A stretch of 64,000 nucleotides of DNA from Vibrio ostreicida (GCF_013074385.2 NZ_JABEYA020000006.1:62001-126000), one strand, 5' to 3'. Counted from the first letter of the stretch, positions 26,541 through 36,679 are shown. Numbers and translations: made by a program. The notes: generated by a model not told the origin, from the sequence alone.

Positions 26541-27446
26541 TTAAGGCTCTGGGACGAATCCATACGCCTGAACCAATGCCTTTCCCGCGTCTGTTTTGAA
26601 AAAGCTCATCACTTTCTCAACGCCCGGCTTGCCGATGGATTGCTTGTTGATCACCAAATTCAGGGGTCTGACGTATTGGTACTGGCTATTAAACTGGCCA
26701 TCAACCAGCGGGTTCACCCCGTCGACCGCCAAAACCTTCACTGAGCTGCCGATGTCACCGTTTGGAATCGCGCCTAAAGACCCAAACGCTAAACCGTTGG
26801 GAAAACGTTGGCCAATGGATTTTACAATGGTCGCTTCGTCTTCAAAATAGGTGATGGCGGCGAGCTTCTTGTCTTTGAGGCCCAATTGACTGATGAAGAC
26901 ATCATAGGTGCCATGATGAGCGCCTTTGCCGATCCTTCGGATGTCGGCGCTGTCCCCGCCTAGTGCCTGCCATGAGTTGATCTCTCCACTAAAGACCTTC
27001 GTTAATGAGGCCAGTGTCACATCACTGACTGGGTTGGCTTGAGCGGCGACAAACACCAGTGCGTCGGACCCGAGCTTGACGACGTCTATTTTATCTTTCA
27101 GCGGTGCTTCTTTGTCTTTTAAAGCACGGGAAGCCATCCCTATGTCGACTTGATTAGCATGGGCGCTCTTGATGCCTTTCGACGAGCCTCCCGGCCGGAT
27201 ATTCAATGACTCCCCGCTAAAGTGCGCTCGTATCTGGTCTTGCACTTGTGGGCCAAGATCGGTGTTGATGGCTTTAATGGTGTTAAGTGTTTTGTCTGCC
27301 AAGCCTACTTTTCCGTCACGGAGGACGTAGTTTAGGTGGTCAAATATGGGTTTTATTGTGGTTGAACCGGCGATTGATAGGTTTTCTGCATTGACACTCA
27401 AGCTAAAACAACCGAGTAACACAGACAAAAAATAATGCACTTTCAT
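26541..27446 (-). CDS. PstS-family phosphate-binding-like protein
   Basis: 301 residues from the ATG at 27444-27446, which opens a signal peptide (MKVHYFLSVLLGCFSLSVNA); an upstream in-frame ATG would bury it. The mature start LSIAGSTTIKPIF and later GGSSKGIKSAHANQVDIGMA are the phosphate-binding loop patterns of PstS proteins. No pstCAB genes follow, so it may be an accessory high-affinity binder or a sensor. Confidence 0.82.
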   Translation of the reverse strand: MKVHYFLSVLLGCFSLSVNAENLSIAGSTTIKPIFDHLNYVLRDGKVGLADKTLNTIKAINTDLGPQVQDQIRAHFSGESLNIRPGGSSKGIKSAHANQVDIGMASRALKDKEAPLKDKIDVVKLGSDALVFVAAQANPVSDVTLASLTKVFSGEINSWQALGGDSADIRRIGKGAHHGTYDVFISQLGLKDKKLAAITYFEDEATIVKSIGQRFPNGLAFGSLGAIPNGDIGSSVKVLAVDGVNPLVDGQFNSQYQYVRPLNLVINKQSIGKPGVEKVMSFFKTDAGKALVQAYGFVPEP

Positions 27447-27647
27447 AATGATCCTACAAGGGGCTTTTTTGAAAAGTATAGTGCTCATATTGGGAACCTC
27501 AAATGTCAGTTGCCTTGTTGTCATACAAAAAGAGGTGTGATCGGCATCAATCCGCGTTGTAGGGCAAAACTCATGGGGCGATGGGTCTGTTATCTTGGTG
27601 TTTTTTTGTTATACTGAATGCATATTCATGGTCAAGGAGAACACAAG

Positions 27648-27704
27648 ATGATTGTAATCAAGAACTCACACGGCAGTAAAAGCGGCGCAAAGAGCATAGG
27701 GTAA
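27648..27704 (+). CDS. Possible 18-residue small protein
   Basis: An ATG at 27648 follows AAGGAGAACACAAG, a near-perfect ribosome-binding site, and encodes MIVIKNSHGSKSGAKSIG before TAA. A plausible -10 (TATACT) lies at 27610-27615. It is basic and serine/glycine-rich. The good ribosome site is the only support. Confidence 0.35.
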   Translation: MIVIKNSHGSKSGAKSIG

Positions 27705-27913
27705 CGGACAGTTTCAGCAACGAATCCTCCTACCTTTCTCAGTACTGATTGAGTCACCCAACGTCCCTTTTACCCGGTGTGTTATAACAACCGGGGTCTA
27801 AATCTATTTTATTTGCCCCTACTACTCCATTTTTTGACGCCACGAGCGTTTTTCATCGGCCGAGTTTCGTTTCGATGATAGGAAACGATTGTGACGTCTA
27901 GGGTCATCAAATA

Positions 27914-28978
27914 ATGCCTACACAAACGCCATTTTCTCAACCACTTTCCCTACAACAACTGGGATGGCAACCTGTATTTCAACAACAACTGACGCTCGAT
28001 GATTACGAGCATTCCATGATCACTCGGGTGATTGCGCATCACCGCAGTGGCTATACGCTAGCCAGCGAAGAGGGGGAAATAAGTCTACCTATCCATCACA
28101 GCCAACCAGCGATGACGGTCGGTGATTGGGTCCTGTTAAATCCCGAGCGGCAATTTGACCGTTTGCTTGAAAGGCAGTCTTTGTTCAGCCGGAAAGCGGC
28201 GGGCAGCAAAGTGTCTGAGCAGCTGATTGCGGCCAATATTAATACGGCGTTTATTGTGGTGTCCTTAAACCATGATTTTAACCTGAGCCGGATTGAACGC
28301 TATCTTGCTTTAGCCAATGAAGCTGGCGTTGATCCTGTCATTGTCCTAAGCAAAAAAGACTTATGCGATGACGTATCCGTGAAGATACAGCAAGTGCAAC
28401 AGCTCGATCCTATGCTCAGGGTGGAAGCGGTTAACAGTTTGGATACCGCGTCTGCCCATGCGTTGATCGATTGGTGTAAGCTTGGCCAAACCGTGGCGTT
28501 TATCGGCTCCTCTGGGGTCGGCAAGTCGACATTGGTTAATGCGCTGCTTGGTCAGATCGAGCAGGAGACTGGGGACATCCGCGAAGACGACAGCAAAGGT
28601 CGCCACACGACGACTTCCCGTTCATTGCATCGTATCGAAAACGGTGGTTTATTGCTTGATACGCCGGGGATGCGTGAACTGCAGTTGGCCGATTGCGCCC
28701 ATGGGGTGAGTGAAACCTTCGCTGATATTGAAGCCTTGGCACTGCGTTGTCGCTTTTCCGATTGCCAACATCAATCGGAGCCGGGCTGTCAAATTCTTGC
28801 GGCGCTCGAACGGGGTGAGTTGACGCAGCGGCGCCTTGATAACTACCACAAGTTACTCAGGGAGCAGGCGCACAATAGCCGGACGCTGGCAGAGCAACGC
28901 GCTTACTTTAAGCAGTGGCACAAAAATAATGTTCGTGAGCAAGCCAAGTGCCGCCTATTGCAAGATGGGGGCTCATGA
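27914..28978 (+). CDS. rsgA: Ribosome small-subunit biogenesis GTPase RsgA
   Basis: 354 residues with the circularly permuted GTPase order: an OB-fold start, LSKKDLCD (G4), [12 protein letters not shown] (G1), TTTSRSL (G2) and [10 protein letters not shown] (G3). The C-terminal zinc site follows ([14 protein letters not shown]). RsgA matures the 30S decoding centre. Vibrio genomes often carry a second, divergent rsgA; this may be that paralogue. Confidence 0.92.
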   Translation: MPTQTPFSQPLSLQQLGWQPVFQQQLTLDDYEHSMITRVIAHHRSGYTLASEEGEISLPIHHSQPAMTVGDWVLLNPERQFDRLLERQSLFSRKAAGSKVSEQLIAANINTAFIVVSLNHDFNLSRIERYLALANEAGVDPVIVLSKKDLCDDVSVKIQQVQQLDPMLRVEAVNSLDTASAHALIDWCKLGQTVAFIGSSGVGKSTLVNALLGQIEQETGDIREDDSKGRHTTTSRSLHRIENGGLLLDTPGMRELQLADCAHGVSETFADIEALALRCRFSDCQHQSEPGCQILAALERGELTQRRLDNYHKLLREQAHNSRTLAEQRAYFKQWHKNNVREQAKCRLLQDGGS

Positions 28979-29039
28979 GCAATCGCATTGAGAGCCAATG
29001 AGCCAGCACAGCCGCGAATGCAGCGTTGTGAATGAAATG

Positions 29040-29070
29040 AGGCGGATGATAGGTTCATCCGCCTTTTTTA
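29040..29070 (+). terminator. Rho-independent terminator
   Basis: GGCGGATGA / TCATCCGCC with a short loop, followed by TTTTTTA, 62 bp after the rsgA stop. It also separates rsgA from the convergent operon ending at 29115. Confidence 0.85.
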
Positions 29071-29114
29071 TGGTGTCCCAGCCGTTCAAATGGCGGGCGG
29101 TTGTGTGCCAATGG

Positions 29115-30338
29115 CTAAGGGTCAGTCGGTGAGTCGCCGCGTTGATCAACCACTTTAATCACTTTTTGGCTGAGTTTAGATTTGATCAGGTCATCGACAC
29201 GGACTTGCTCGACTTTGAGCACCAAGCGACCTTTGTATTTATCAATCAGCAGCACGCGTTCGAGTTGTTCGATCTGTGTGTGTAACTCCTCGCAATGATG
29301 GCCTGAAACCAAACGGAAGTGGACCACTTCTTTGTGGGTGTGCTCCTCAAAATATTGCACGATTTGCCAGTCCAGTGCGTGCTCAAGTATCGGGTAAAAA
29401 GTCTCAAGCGCGATGTTGTTATCCGCCAGCGATAACCATTGCGAGTTTCTTCCTTTGACCTCCAATAGCGTGTAGTGCTGATGACCGAGTTCAAGCATCG
29501 AACGCTTACCAATATCGCCCATGGCATAACGCACCACAGGGAATCGTTTTCTGGGTTTGATGGTCACCACCACCTGACCATACCCATGCGGGTCCGGATC
29601 GATAATTTCGACGTCGGCAATGTCATCAACGACAATGAACTGGTTTTGGGCCAACACCTCGCTGTTGTGAAACGCCCAAGGCCCCGTTTCAGCCGAGCCG
29701 TAAACGGAGTAAATCACGGGATCATGAAAGGCCGCTTTGATGGCGTTAGCTTGCGCGGGAAACAGAGGGTTGGTCGCATAAAGGACGGCCGATTTTGGGC
29801 GTGACAAGCCGTTTTTTAAACAATACGTAGCGTAGTCGGCCAAAATAATCGGCGGACCGGCGATCAGGTCGGGGCTGAAATGGGTGATCAATTGATCCAT
29901 TTGTTGATGCGTGCAATTTGAGCCAATCGGTAAGCTGGTCATTTGAGCATAGGTGGCGAGTTGATTGAACAGCTCCAATGAGCGGTACATCTGGGTGCCT
30001 GTAAACACATTGGCCATGATCCGGTTGTCGGCAAACGGCCCCAACGATGGGATCGACAAAGCGCTAGCCATTAGCCGACGTTGGGTTTCGGTCTCTTGAT
30101 TGTCCCACGGAAAAAACAGGCTTTCTGATTCTGAGCTGGTTGAGCCTCCGGTGGGAGACCAATACACCGACCGCCAGAAATCATCGGTGGGCTTAAAGCG
30201 CGATCGTAACTGGCGAATGGCTCGATCGTAATCACTTTTGTTTAAGATCGGATACGCACATTGGGGGGTGAGCGTTTTGCCAATCAAAGCGCGGTAAAAC
30301 AGATTGTCTTTTAACGGATGGAATAACAAATGGGTCAC
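29115..30338 (-). CDS. Adenylate-forming enzyme, PaaK-like
   Basis: 407 residues. The phosphate-binding loop appears as WSPTGGSTSSES, the A5-type motif as YGSAETGPWA, and VVRYAMGDIG matches the conserved Y-x-x-GD block. This is the phenylacetate-CoA-ligase branch of the AMP-binding superfamily, which activates carboxylic acids as adenylates. It is the last gene of the four-gene operon 33649-29115; its start overlaps the flippase-like gene by 4 bp. Substrate unknown. Confidence 0.82.
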   Translation of the reverse strand: MTHLLFHPLKDNLFYRALIGKTLTPQCAYPILNKSDYDRAIRQLRSRFKPTDDFWRSVYWSPTGGSTSSESESLFFPWDNQETETQRRLMASALSIPSLGPFADNRIMANVFTGTQMYRSLELFNQLATYAQMTSLPIGSNCTHQQMDQLITHFSPDLIAGPPIILADYATYCLKNGLSRPKSAVLYATNPLFPAQANAIKAAFHDPVIYSVYGSAETGPWAFHNSEVLAQNQFIVVDDIADVEIIDPDPHGYGQVVVTIKPRKRFPVVRYAMGDIGKRSMLELGHQHYTLLEVKGRNSQWLSLADNNIALETFYPILEHALDWQIVQYFEEHTHKEVVHFRLVSGHHCEELHTQIEQLERVLLIDKYKGRLVLKVEQVRVDDLIKSKLSQKVIKVVDQRGDSPTDP

Positions 30339-31657
30339 CTTCTTGCGAATTCATATCCATGGATTTTTTTCAAAAAAGAGCCTGAGATAAACAGACAGGC
30401 GAGGGTATAACAGAGTAAAAAGTAAATGGGGCTTTGTCCCAATTCTCGGCAGATGGCCATACTGATAATCGACAAGAAAAAGAAGCCATAAGACACGGCG
30501 ACCGCTGAGTTGACCTGATCAAACAGCCGCAATAGATAAAATAGGGACTGACGGATAAAATCAAAAAATACCAGTATTAAAAGGCAATAGACTTCCTGAG
30601 TGGCGATGTGATGCGCGTCGCCACTGAGATTAAATACCGATGACAAGATTGAACGGGCACATAACGTCAGCACGAGGGCGACCACGGCGAAATAGCTGAA
30701 CGCTTTTTTGATGATGTAATGCACAACCACTTGTGCGGCTTTTTTCGACTGTCGGACCGAGCGATATTTAGGGAGGGTTATCATGACCCCATTGGAGAAG
30801 CCGGTGATCCAAAACGACGCAAACAAAAATAGTTGCAATGTGACCTGAATCGCCACCACGTAGTGGTCGGCATAACTGAGAGTAAACAAGATGATAAATG
30901 CGCTCACCACCGCGTCGGAGGCATAAACGGCCGAGATTTTACTGCCTTCGACAATAAATCTCACCACCTCGCTAGGCTGGCAGTGGTTTAGATGGGGAAG
31001 AAAAGCGCCAGTCACCACCTTGTGTTTGACAGAGAAATACCCAAGGTGGATGAGATTATAAATAAACCCGACCACACACCCCAGAGCAAAACTCACAATT
31101 GAAAGATGAAAAAAGGAATGAAACAGTAAGGTAAAAGAAACACAAATTACAAAGGTAACCACATTGGTGAGTTTGATGATCTTAGTGTGGGATTGAGCGA
31201 GGAGCAGATAGCGTAAGCTGGTCGAAAAGATAAACGGCATCAGGCCGATGGCATAAACAAGGATGAAATCAGCACACAGTTGGCCATGGTTTGCTTGAGC
31301 AATCACCATGAATACGGCCATTGCGATCAGCACGACCACGCACAGAACCACACTGACGGTAAAGAACTTGGCGACATGCTGTTGGTAACTGAGGGGGTCT
31401 TTGGCCTTAGAAATCTCCATTCCAATCAGGCTGAGGATGCCAAAGACACCCATGGTGATGATGGTAATGATCGACATGGAGTAAGCGAGCACAATCACGG
31501 CATCGGTAGACAGACGGGTGGCAAAGGCGGTGGCAAAAACGCCGCGACCATAAGCAAAGACATTAACAAAAAAGATAGCCATGGCTATCTTTTTTGTGTC
31601 GACCGCAATCTTATTTAAAGCATGCTGCAACGGCACATCCCCCTCTGGACAGGGCAA
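30335..31657 (-). CDS. Flippase/MATE-like multi-pass exporter
   Basis: About 12 membrane helices across 440 residues, in the style of MOP-superfamily exporters. The start is uncertain: a TTG at 31657, a GTG at 31636 or an ATG at 31579 all fit. The frame overlaps the preceding ligase gene by up to 47 bp and the following gene by 4 bp. In an operon with activating and ligating enzymes, it probably exports the product. Confidence 0.72.
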   Translation of the reverse strand: MPCPEGDVPLQHALNKIAVDTKKIAMAIFFVNVFAYGRGVFATAFATRLSTDAVIVLAYSMSIITIITMGVFGILSLIGMEISKAKDPLSYQQHVAKFFTVSVVLCVVVLIAMAVFMVIAQANHGQLCADFILVYAIGLMPFIFSTSLRYLLLAQSHTKIIKLTNVVTFVICVSFTLLFHSFFHLSIVSFALGCVVGFIYNLIHLGYFSVKHKVVTGAFLPHLNHCQPSEVVRFIVEGSKISAVYASDAVVSAFIILFTLSYADHYVVAIQVTLQLFLFASFWITGFSNGVMITLPKYRSVRQSKKAAQVVVHYIIKKAFSYFAVVALVLTLCARSILSSVFNLSGDAHHIATQEVYCLLILVFFDFIRQSLFYLLRLFDQVNSAVAVSYGFFFLSIISMAICRELGQSPIYFLLCYTLACLFISGSFLKKIHGYEFARR

Positions 31658-32834
31658 TAATATGCTCGGTCGAGAAGCGAAAATAACCAGTGCCGTGATA
31701 AGCGCCGTTCAGGCTCAAGATCATGCCAACCCCACGGCAAGTTTGAGTGCGGCCATTGAAAAACAAGTCGATTTGTTTTTGTTTTAAATAAGGTTGAGCG
31801 ATATACACAGGGCTGAGTTCCGACACCACCTGTTGGATGGCATTAAGGTCACAATCGAGGCCCACATACATACCTTCGCCTTTGCCACTTTGACACTTTT
31901 TTAACACCCAGCGATCTTTGTGGGTGATGATGTCGTCAGCGACCGTATTAACCAGGTGGGTCGGGATGATGTGGCGAGTTAAGCATCGCACTTCTTGCTC
32001 AGTCAGGTAGCGTGACATGATGTGTGGATTGGACAACAACACTAACAGCCGTTTATCGTGGGCAATCATGATCGTGCGAAGGTCATTGACGTAATTTACC
32101 GACGAGATCAGGTGCTGCATGATACGGTCATCGATCGCACTGAGTTCGGACTGGTGCAACTCCAGTATGATTTGTTCACAAACGACGCCCTTGGCAGACA
32201 CTCCTTCGGCGGTGAGGGCTAAATCGTTTGGTGTAATATCAATGACGTCGACACCATGGTCGAGCAGGCGATCTTTGAGAAGGTTGAGATCATAACCCAC
32301 CTCTTGGTCGCGCAGCAGCATGATGGGCTTCATCAGATCAAACCGAGACAGGTAGCCCGTGATGATCTGCTCCAATTCGTGCTCCAATTCAAGCGTTTCA
32401 CCGTAATCTTCGGCCAACTGCTGATGCAAATAGTACGCGGAAACAAACCCATTGAGAGTGAATCGGGCGTTAATCTCACAGATTTTGATGGTGTTGGTTT
32501 GCGAAATAAGGAAATCAGGGCGAATAGAAAACAGCCGGTAAGGGCGGTGCGATTCCCATTGAATCCATTGCTTATGTGTGTCGCTTAACGGCAATATGGC
32601 TTGAATGCGCTCATCGTCAAGGTAATGGGTGACGAGGCTTTCAATGGCTTTGACTAACACCTGATGCGTGGTTTTTATTTGTTCGCTGATCTGCCGATCG
32701 ACCATCAAGGGAAAGGGGCTAAAGTGGTTACCTAGGCGCGTCAAATCCATTTTCTGAGACAAACTGTCAATAAAGTCGCGTTGGATTTTAGCGTATTGGC
32801 CGACCTCATCATATTGAGGCATTAGTTGTTTCAT
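31611..32834 (-). CDS. ATP-grasp-like ligase, unusual motif order
   Basis: 407 residues, soluble. An ATP-grasp-like acidic motif (KICEINARF, residues 117-125) comes before the glycine-rich phosphate loop (LKKCQSGKGEGMYVG, 311-325) and IAQPYLKQKQID (345-356). That order is not the usual one, so it may be a permuted or composite fold. ATP-grasp ligases join carboxylates to amines. It lies 18 bp after the dioxygenase gene. The family call rests on motifs only. Confidence 0.55.
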   Translation of the reverse strand: MKQLMPQYDEVGQYAKIQRDFIDSLSQKMDLTRLGNHFSPFPLMVDRQISEQIKTTHQVLVKAIESLVTHYLDDERIQAILPLSDTHKQWIQWESHRPYRLFSIRPDFLISQTNTIKICEINARFTLNGFVSAYYLHQQLAEDYGETLELEHELEQIITGYLSRFDLMKPIMLLRDQEVGYDLNLLKDRLLDHGVDVIDITPNDLALTAEGVSAKGVVCEQIILELHQSELSAIDDRIMQHLISSVNYVNDLRTIMIAHDKRLLVLLSNPHIMSRYLTEQEVRCLTRHIIPTHLVNTVADDIITHKDRWVLKKCQSGKGEGMYVGLDCDLNAIQQVVSELSPVYIAQPYLKQKQIDLFFNGRTQTCRGVGMILSLNGAYHGTGYFRFSTEHIIALSRGGCAVAACFK

Positions 32835-32852
32835 GTCATGTCCTCAAACGGG

Positions 32853-33649
32853 TTATACAGTGAAATGTTCACCGTCGATAAAGAATCGTATTCTGAGCAA
32901 ATGTCGGTCTTTATCGTTGATTTTGGTTCGAGCGTGTAAGTAACGCCGATTGTCCATAATAAGGATCTGGTTGTCCTTGAGTTCAAACCAGCGGTTCAGA
33001 AGCGGTGATTGACACAGATGATCAAATTCTTCAATCGCCTGTTTTAGTGATGGGCTTAAGCTCGCTTCAATGATCAGTTCTTTTCGATACCTAACGTTTA
33101 AGTTTTCGTCGATAACATGGGCTTTGATGGCCTCGACGCCGCGATCAAACTCAGGCGGCACTTTAATCTGAATGGCTTCAGTTTGCAGGGTTCTCAGCGA
33201 GGTGTCACTGAGGTGCTGGATAAGGGTAGAGGCGTCGACGAACAGATTTTTTCCGCCACTTAACTTATCCGATCGAATGCATTGCAGAGCAAAGAAGTTG
33301 GGAACGCGTTGCTCGTAGGAACAGTCGGTATGCAAGACAAATTCCTCCAATTTGTGTGAGCGTGCGAGCTTTTCTCGGCCTTTTAAGCCCCCTTGTTTAT
33401 GTGCCATACTGCGTCTTCATCGGTGCTGTGTGTGTGCGGTTTGCCTAATTCAGACACAATGGTTTCCAACAGCGTCGAATGGCGATTCTCAAATTTCAAA
33501 TCAATGATAAGAACCCCAAACTTGTTCAAGATAAACTTGTATAAATCAATGTCGATATCCGCATTGGGTTGTTCGATCACGTGAAAGCAAGCATGGGGCA
33601 ATTTTAAAGGATGATAACGTTCGTTTATCGTGACGTCTGAGTTAATCAT
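32853..33649 (-). pseudogene. TauD/TfdA-type dioxygenase gene with one frameshift
   Basis: Two frames join at a run of five G near 33383-33391. The first (from 33649) ends ...DEDAVWHINKGA; the second continues GGLKGREKLARSHKLEEFVL. Adding one G restores a single ~265-residue protein. It has the Fe(II)/2-oxoglutarate facial triad: HTD in FVLHTDCSYE and a late His in RRYLHAR, plus a closing Arg. This is the first gene of the operon. The break may be real, phase-variable or a sequence error; apart from it the gene looks intact. Confidence 0.8.
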
Positions 33650-34251
33650 AGAGTTCAGCGTTCTCTCATTATAATGTTGAAATGAATGTCACCGCGATGG
33701 CTTTGCGAATACCCAGGTGGACGATAACGGCTTGGGGCAGAGTGGGGCGTTTATTCGCCTCGTTGCCGCTGTGTTGACGTGGCTATTTTGGGTCTATTCT
33801 GCCTCCAGAGCGGCGCATATTCGTGCGTTTTTACCAGACGAGTATCGCAAGGCTATTGAGTGATCTATTATGTAAGCCATTGATTTAAAGGCGTTTAAAA
33901 CGAGCGAAGGATAACCAGCACGCTTGTCCGTCGACAAGCATAGAACCACAGGCATGTGCACATATGTGACATCAGTAGACCATGTTTATATAAATGCAAA
34001 ATATTTCACGTTATTTCATCGTTATATGTGACATTTTGCAATCTGTATGCGTTGTTGCCTGTCTCCGTTAAAGCGGGTAGATGGCCGGGTTGCTCACCGC
34101 GTTATTTGGCGAACAGTGGGCGTTCCGGTTGGGTGAGTGTGTTGTCGTCGCCCTGTGAAAAGATGGGGGCGTGGACCAATGGCCCGTCACTGATGGCGGG
34201 CCATGTCTTACTTGAGTTAGGTCGTTTTTCTCCGAGCCTGAACGAGGGGGG
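33650..34251 (+). other. Intergenic region upstream of the dioxygenase operon
   Basis: About 600 bp with no convincing gene on either strand. The promoter of the leftward operon should lie near 33650-33720. No recognised repeat or RNA gene. Confidence 0.4.
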
Positions 34252-35157
34252 TTAGAAGGTGTACTTCACACCGACGGTGGCGGTCGAGTTGTGGTTGTCG
34301 AGACTCGCAGCATTTGGAACGTAGCCAACGCCGGAGTTGGTGACGATCGTCGTGTCCGCTCGGGCTTCTTCGTATTTGGTGTAAGCGTACTCAGCGTAAA
34401 GTTTGATTTGCGGCGTGACGTGATAGCCATAGTTGAGCGTCAACGCAATCATATCAGACAACTCGTTACTGTCTTCATAATAGGTGTTGCCGCGCATGTA
34501 GTGATGGTCTACGTCGCTGGCATCAACAAATGGGCTCCATTTGACCAAGAAGCCAAACTCAGATTGGTTGAGCTGGTAACTGCCCGCCATGCCCAAATAC
34601 AGTGCGCCAAATTCCTGCTTGTAATCAATCCCGACAGCGTTCGGGAAAGTGCCGACGTTGGCGCCATTGTTGTACGAGTAGCTGCCGCCAATGCCGTCCC
34701 ATTTGAACGTTGTATACTGATAACCTCCCACAGCGCCCAATTGATACTGGTCACGCTTAAGGAACCAATAAGTCGCACTTAAATCCAATTCATACGCGTG
34801 GCGCAGTTTGGTGTCTGGGCTGATTGATATATGGCTAGGGTCAGACTGATTGGCGACGAGCCAGTCACGGTCTTCCATATGCGCATCACCGTCATCGGTG
34901 ATCGCCGACCAGAATCCGCCTTTGAGCGTCCACTTTTCATTGAGATCAAGTGCCGCAGCCAATTTAATTATCGGAACATTATCGATTTTCCAATCCAATT
35001 GGCTGACTTTTTTTCCCGTTGTGTCGAACACATTCTCTGTTGATGCGCCATTTAAAAACCCCAGTGATCCTTCAAGGGCTAAATTGTTTTGGTGACCTTC
35101 TGCCATCGCTTGTGGGGCTATAGCTAAAGGAATAAGCATGAATAATGCTTGCTTCAT
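34252..35157 (-). CDS. Omptin-family outer-membrane protease
   Basis: 301 residues from the ATG at 35155-35157 behind GGAGAA; the start is a signal peptide (MKQALFMLIPLAIAPQAMA). The barrel carries omptin landmarks: SQLDWKIDN, MEDRDWL with Asp96 and Asp98, and SDVDHHYMR-type SDVDHHY with Asp217 and His219. These four residues match the OmpT catalytic set (Asp83/Asp85 and Asp210/His212). It ends in F, as barrel proteins do. Omptins cleave antimicrobial peptides and host proteins at basic sites. Confidence 0.88.
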   Translation of the reverse strand: MKQALFMLIPLAIAPQAMAEGHQNNLALEGSLGFLNGASTENVFDTTGKKVSQLDWKIDNVPIIKLAAALDLNEKWTLKGGFWSAITDDGDAHMEDRDWLVANQSDPSHISISPDTKLRHAYELDLSATYWFLKRDQYQLGAVGGYQYTTFKWDGIGGSYSYNNGANVGTFPNAVGIDYKQEFGALYLGMAGSYQLNQSEFGFLVKWSPFVDASDVDHHYMRGNTYYEDSNELSDMIALTLNYGYHVTPQIKLYAEYAYTKYEEARADTTIVTNSGVGYVPNAASLDNHNSTATVGVKYTF

Positions 35158-35625
35158 AAAATCGTTCTCCGGTGTATTTTCGCGCCATTGTAGTGACTTT
35201 ATTGTCATCAATAAAGCGTGAAAACTATGATGTAAATCACGTCGGGAAAATATCCGGTCTTGACCTGAGTTTATGTCTTTGTTTGAACGGGTTTTTGAGC
35301 CGCAGCGTCAAAGTGCATACTGCCAGAACGTGCAGGATGGAAAACCGTGCGTACGCTTGCCAAGCACACACTCGTTATCCCATCGCCACGGTATTGTCTG
35401 CAATGGCATTGAAGTGGCGCCACTGCCTCCACGGCTGTGATGATTTATTCTTGTTTATTGTGAGCAAATTGGCACTCGCCTGTTGCTGGATTCGTCAGCC
35501 TTATTCAGGTTTATTCCGTCGCTTTGCCCATAGGTAGGCGCCATAGTGCAAAGCTTGGCATTGATTCATCGCGTGACGACCAGCAGCGTTGAGTCAACTT
35601 ATGTACCTTTAGGAGACGATCAATA
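35158..35625 (+). other. Intergenic region between omptin and the proline-rich gene
   Basis: 468 bp with divergent promoters expected at both ends. No supported gene or repeat seen. Confidence 0.4.
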
Positions 35626-36609
35626 ATGGACAGCGGATTTAATGCGCGACTGAAGTTTTTTCAAAATCTTGAAACGGCCCCGACCAACCAGACCAACCGC
35701 AGCACGTTAGCCGTGAAGAAAGTGTCTAACAAATTAAGTCCAGCGGTGAAGACGCCGCCCGTCAATTCGGCTGGACCCAAGCGGGCACCGCGGCCCGCTG
35801 TTAATTTGGCTGGGCCAAAGATGGCACCACCGCCACCGCCCCCACCGCCGATTGGGCCGCACTCGTCAGCTTCGATGGCATCAAAGACACAGACGCCAGC
35901 AAAGCCTAAGACCATGAGTTTGGACGATGCGCTAAAACAAGCGGTCAATAACAGAAAGCAACCCGCTCGATCCACGTTTGACCAGACAGAAAAAACCCAT
36001 AGTTTTGAGTCCGACTGTTTAAGTTTGGCCAAGGAAACCGGGTTTACCTTTGCCGCGATCCAGTACATGACCACCAAGGCACCCGACAAAACGGGGTTCG
36101 ATTTTAGTCAGTTTAAAGCAGAGTCGGCGGCGTATCGCAATGAGATCCTCAACACATCGGTGTTCGAATTGTTTGTGACGCCATTGGCGCAAGAGGCAGA
36201 CGAAGGTAAGCTCGATGCGGTGATAAACCATGTAAAGCAGCAGATTGAACAGGGCTCGATTGATATGAGTCAGGCGTTTAAAGACGTCAAACAAGCCCTT
36301 GGTCTAACGGACCAACAAGCGGCGAGCAAGATCAAGCTCTATTATGACGCATCCAATGAAAGCGCTTTGAAGACACTGCTTAAAGCCAACACCAAGCAAG
36401 GTGAAAAGTCGAGCTTAACGGTGCAGAATCTCAGCTGCGAATTATTGAACGAACCGGATTCTTACCTGTCGATTTTACAAGGTCAGGGCGTTGGGATGAT
36501 GACCCCTTTTATTGAAGCAAAAAGCCTCATCGAACGGTTGAACGAACTATTGCCTCAGTTGACGGCAGAGCAACGGGCTGTAATACAGCAGCGAATCACG
36601 GTTGAGTGA
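35626..36609 (+). CDS. Proline-rich protein, possible secreted effector
   Basis: 327 residues. After MDSGFNARLKFFQNLE comes a disordered, basic, proline-rich part (residues 40-85) with an eight-proline run and two repeats of the type NxAGPKxAPxP. The C-terminal ~210 residues are helical. No signal peptide. Poly-proline tracts of this sort bind profilin, SH3 or WW domains in host cells, as in VopL/VopF and ActA, but no WH2 motif is evident. It follows an AGGAGA ribosome site. Function unknown. Confidence 0.55.
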   Translation: MDSGFNARLKFFQNLETAPTNQTNRSTLAVKKVSNKLSPAVKTPPVNSAGPKRAPRPAVNLAGPKMAPPPPPPPPIGPHSSASMASKTQTPAKPKTMSLDDALKQAVNNRKQPARSTFDQTEKTHSFESDCLSLAKETGFTFAAIQYMTTKAPDKTGFDFSQFKAESAAYRNEILNTSVFELFVTPLAQEADEGKLDAVINHVKQQIEQGSIDMSQAFKDVKQALGLTDQQAASKIKLYYDASNESALKTLLKANTKQGEKSSLTVQNLSCELLNEPDSYLSILQGQGVGMMTPFIEAKSLIERLNELLPQLTAEQRAVIQQRITVE

Positions 36610-36616
36610 TCCGGAT

Positions 36617-36646
36617 CTAAGCCAGAATACTCTTCTTCTGGCTTAG
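36617..36646 (+). terminator. Perfect hairpin after the proline-rich gene
   Basis: An 11-bp perfect stem (CTAAGCCAGAA / TTCTGGCTTAG) with an 8-base loop, 8 bp after the stop. There is no strong T run, so it could be a weak or bidirectional terminator. Confidence 0.55.
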
Positions 36647-36679
36647 TCCTTCACGGCTCATGTTATCGATGCCGTGGCG

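Noticed and set aside
29115..33649. The operon as a siderophore cluster
   Set aside because: No NRPS, IucA/IucC-type synthetase, receptor or iron-regulated site is visible.
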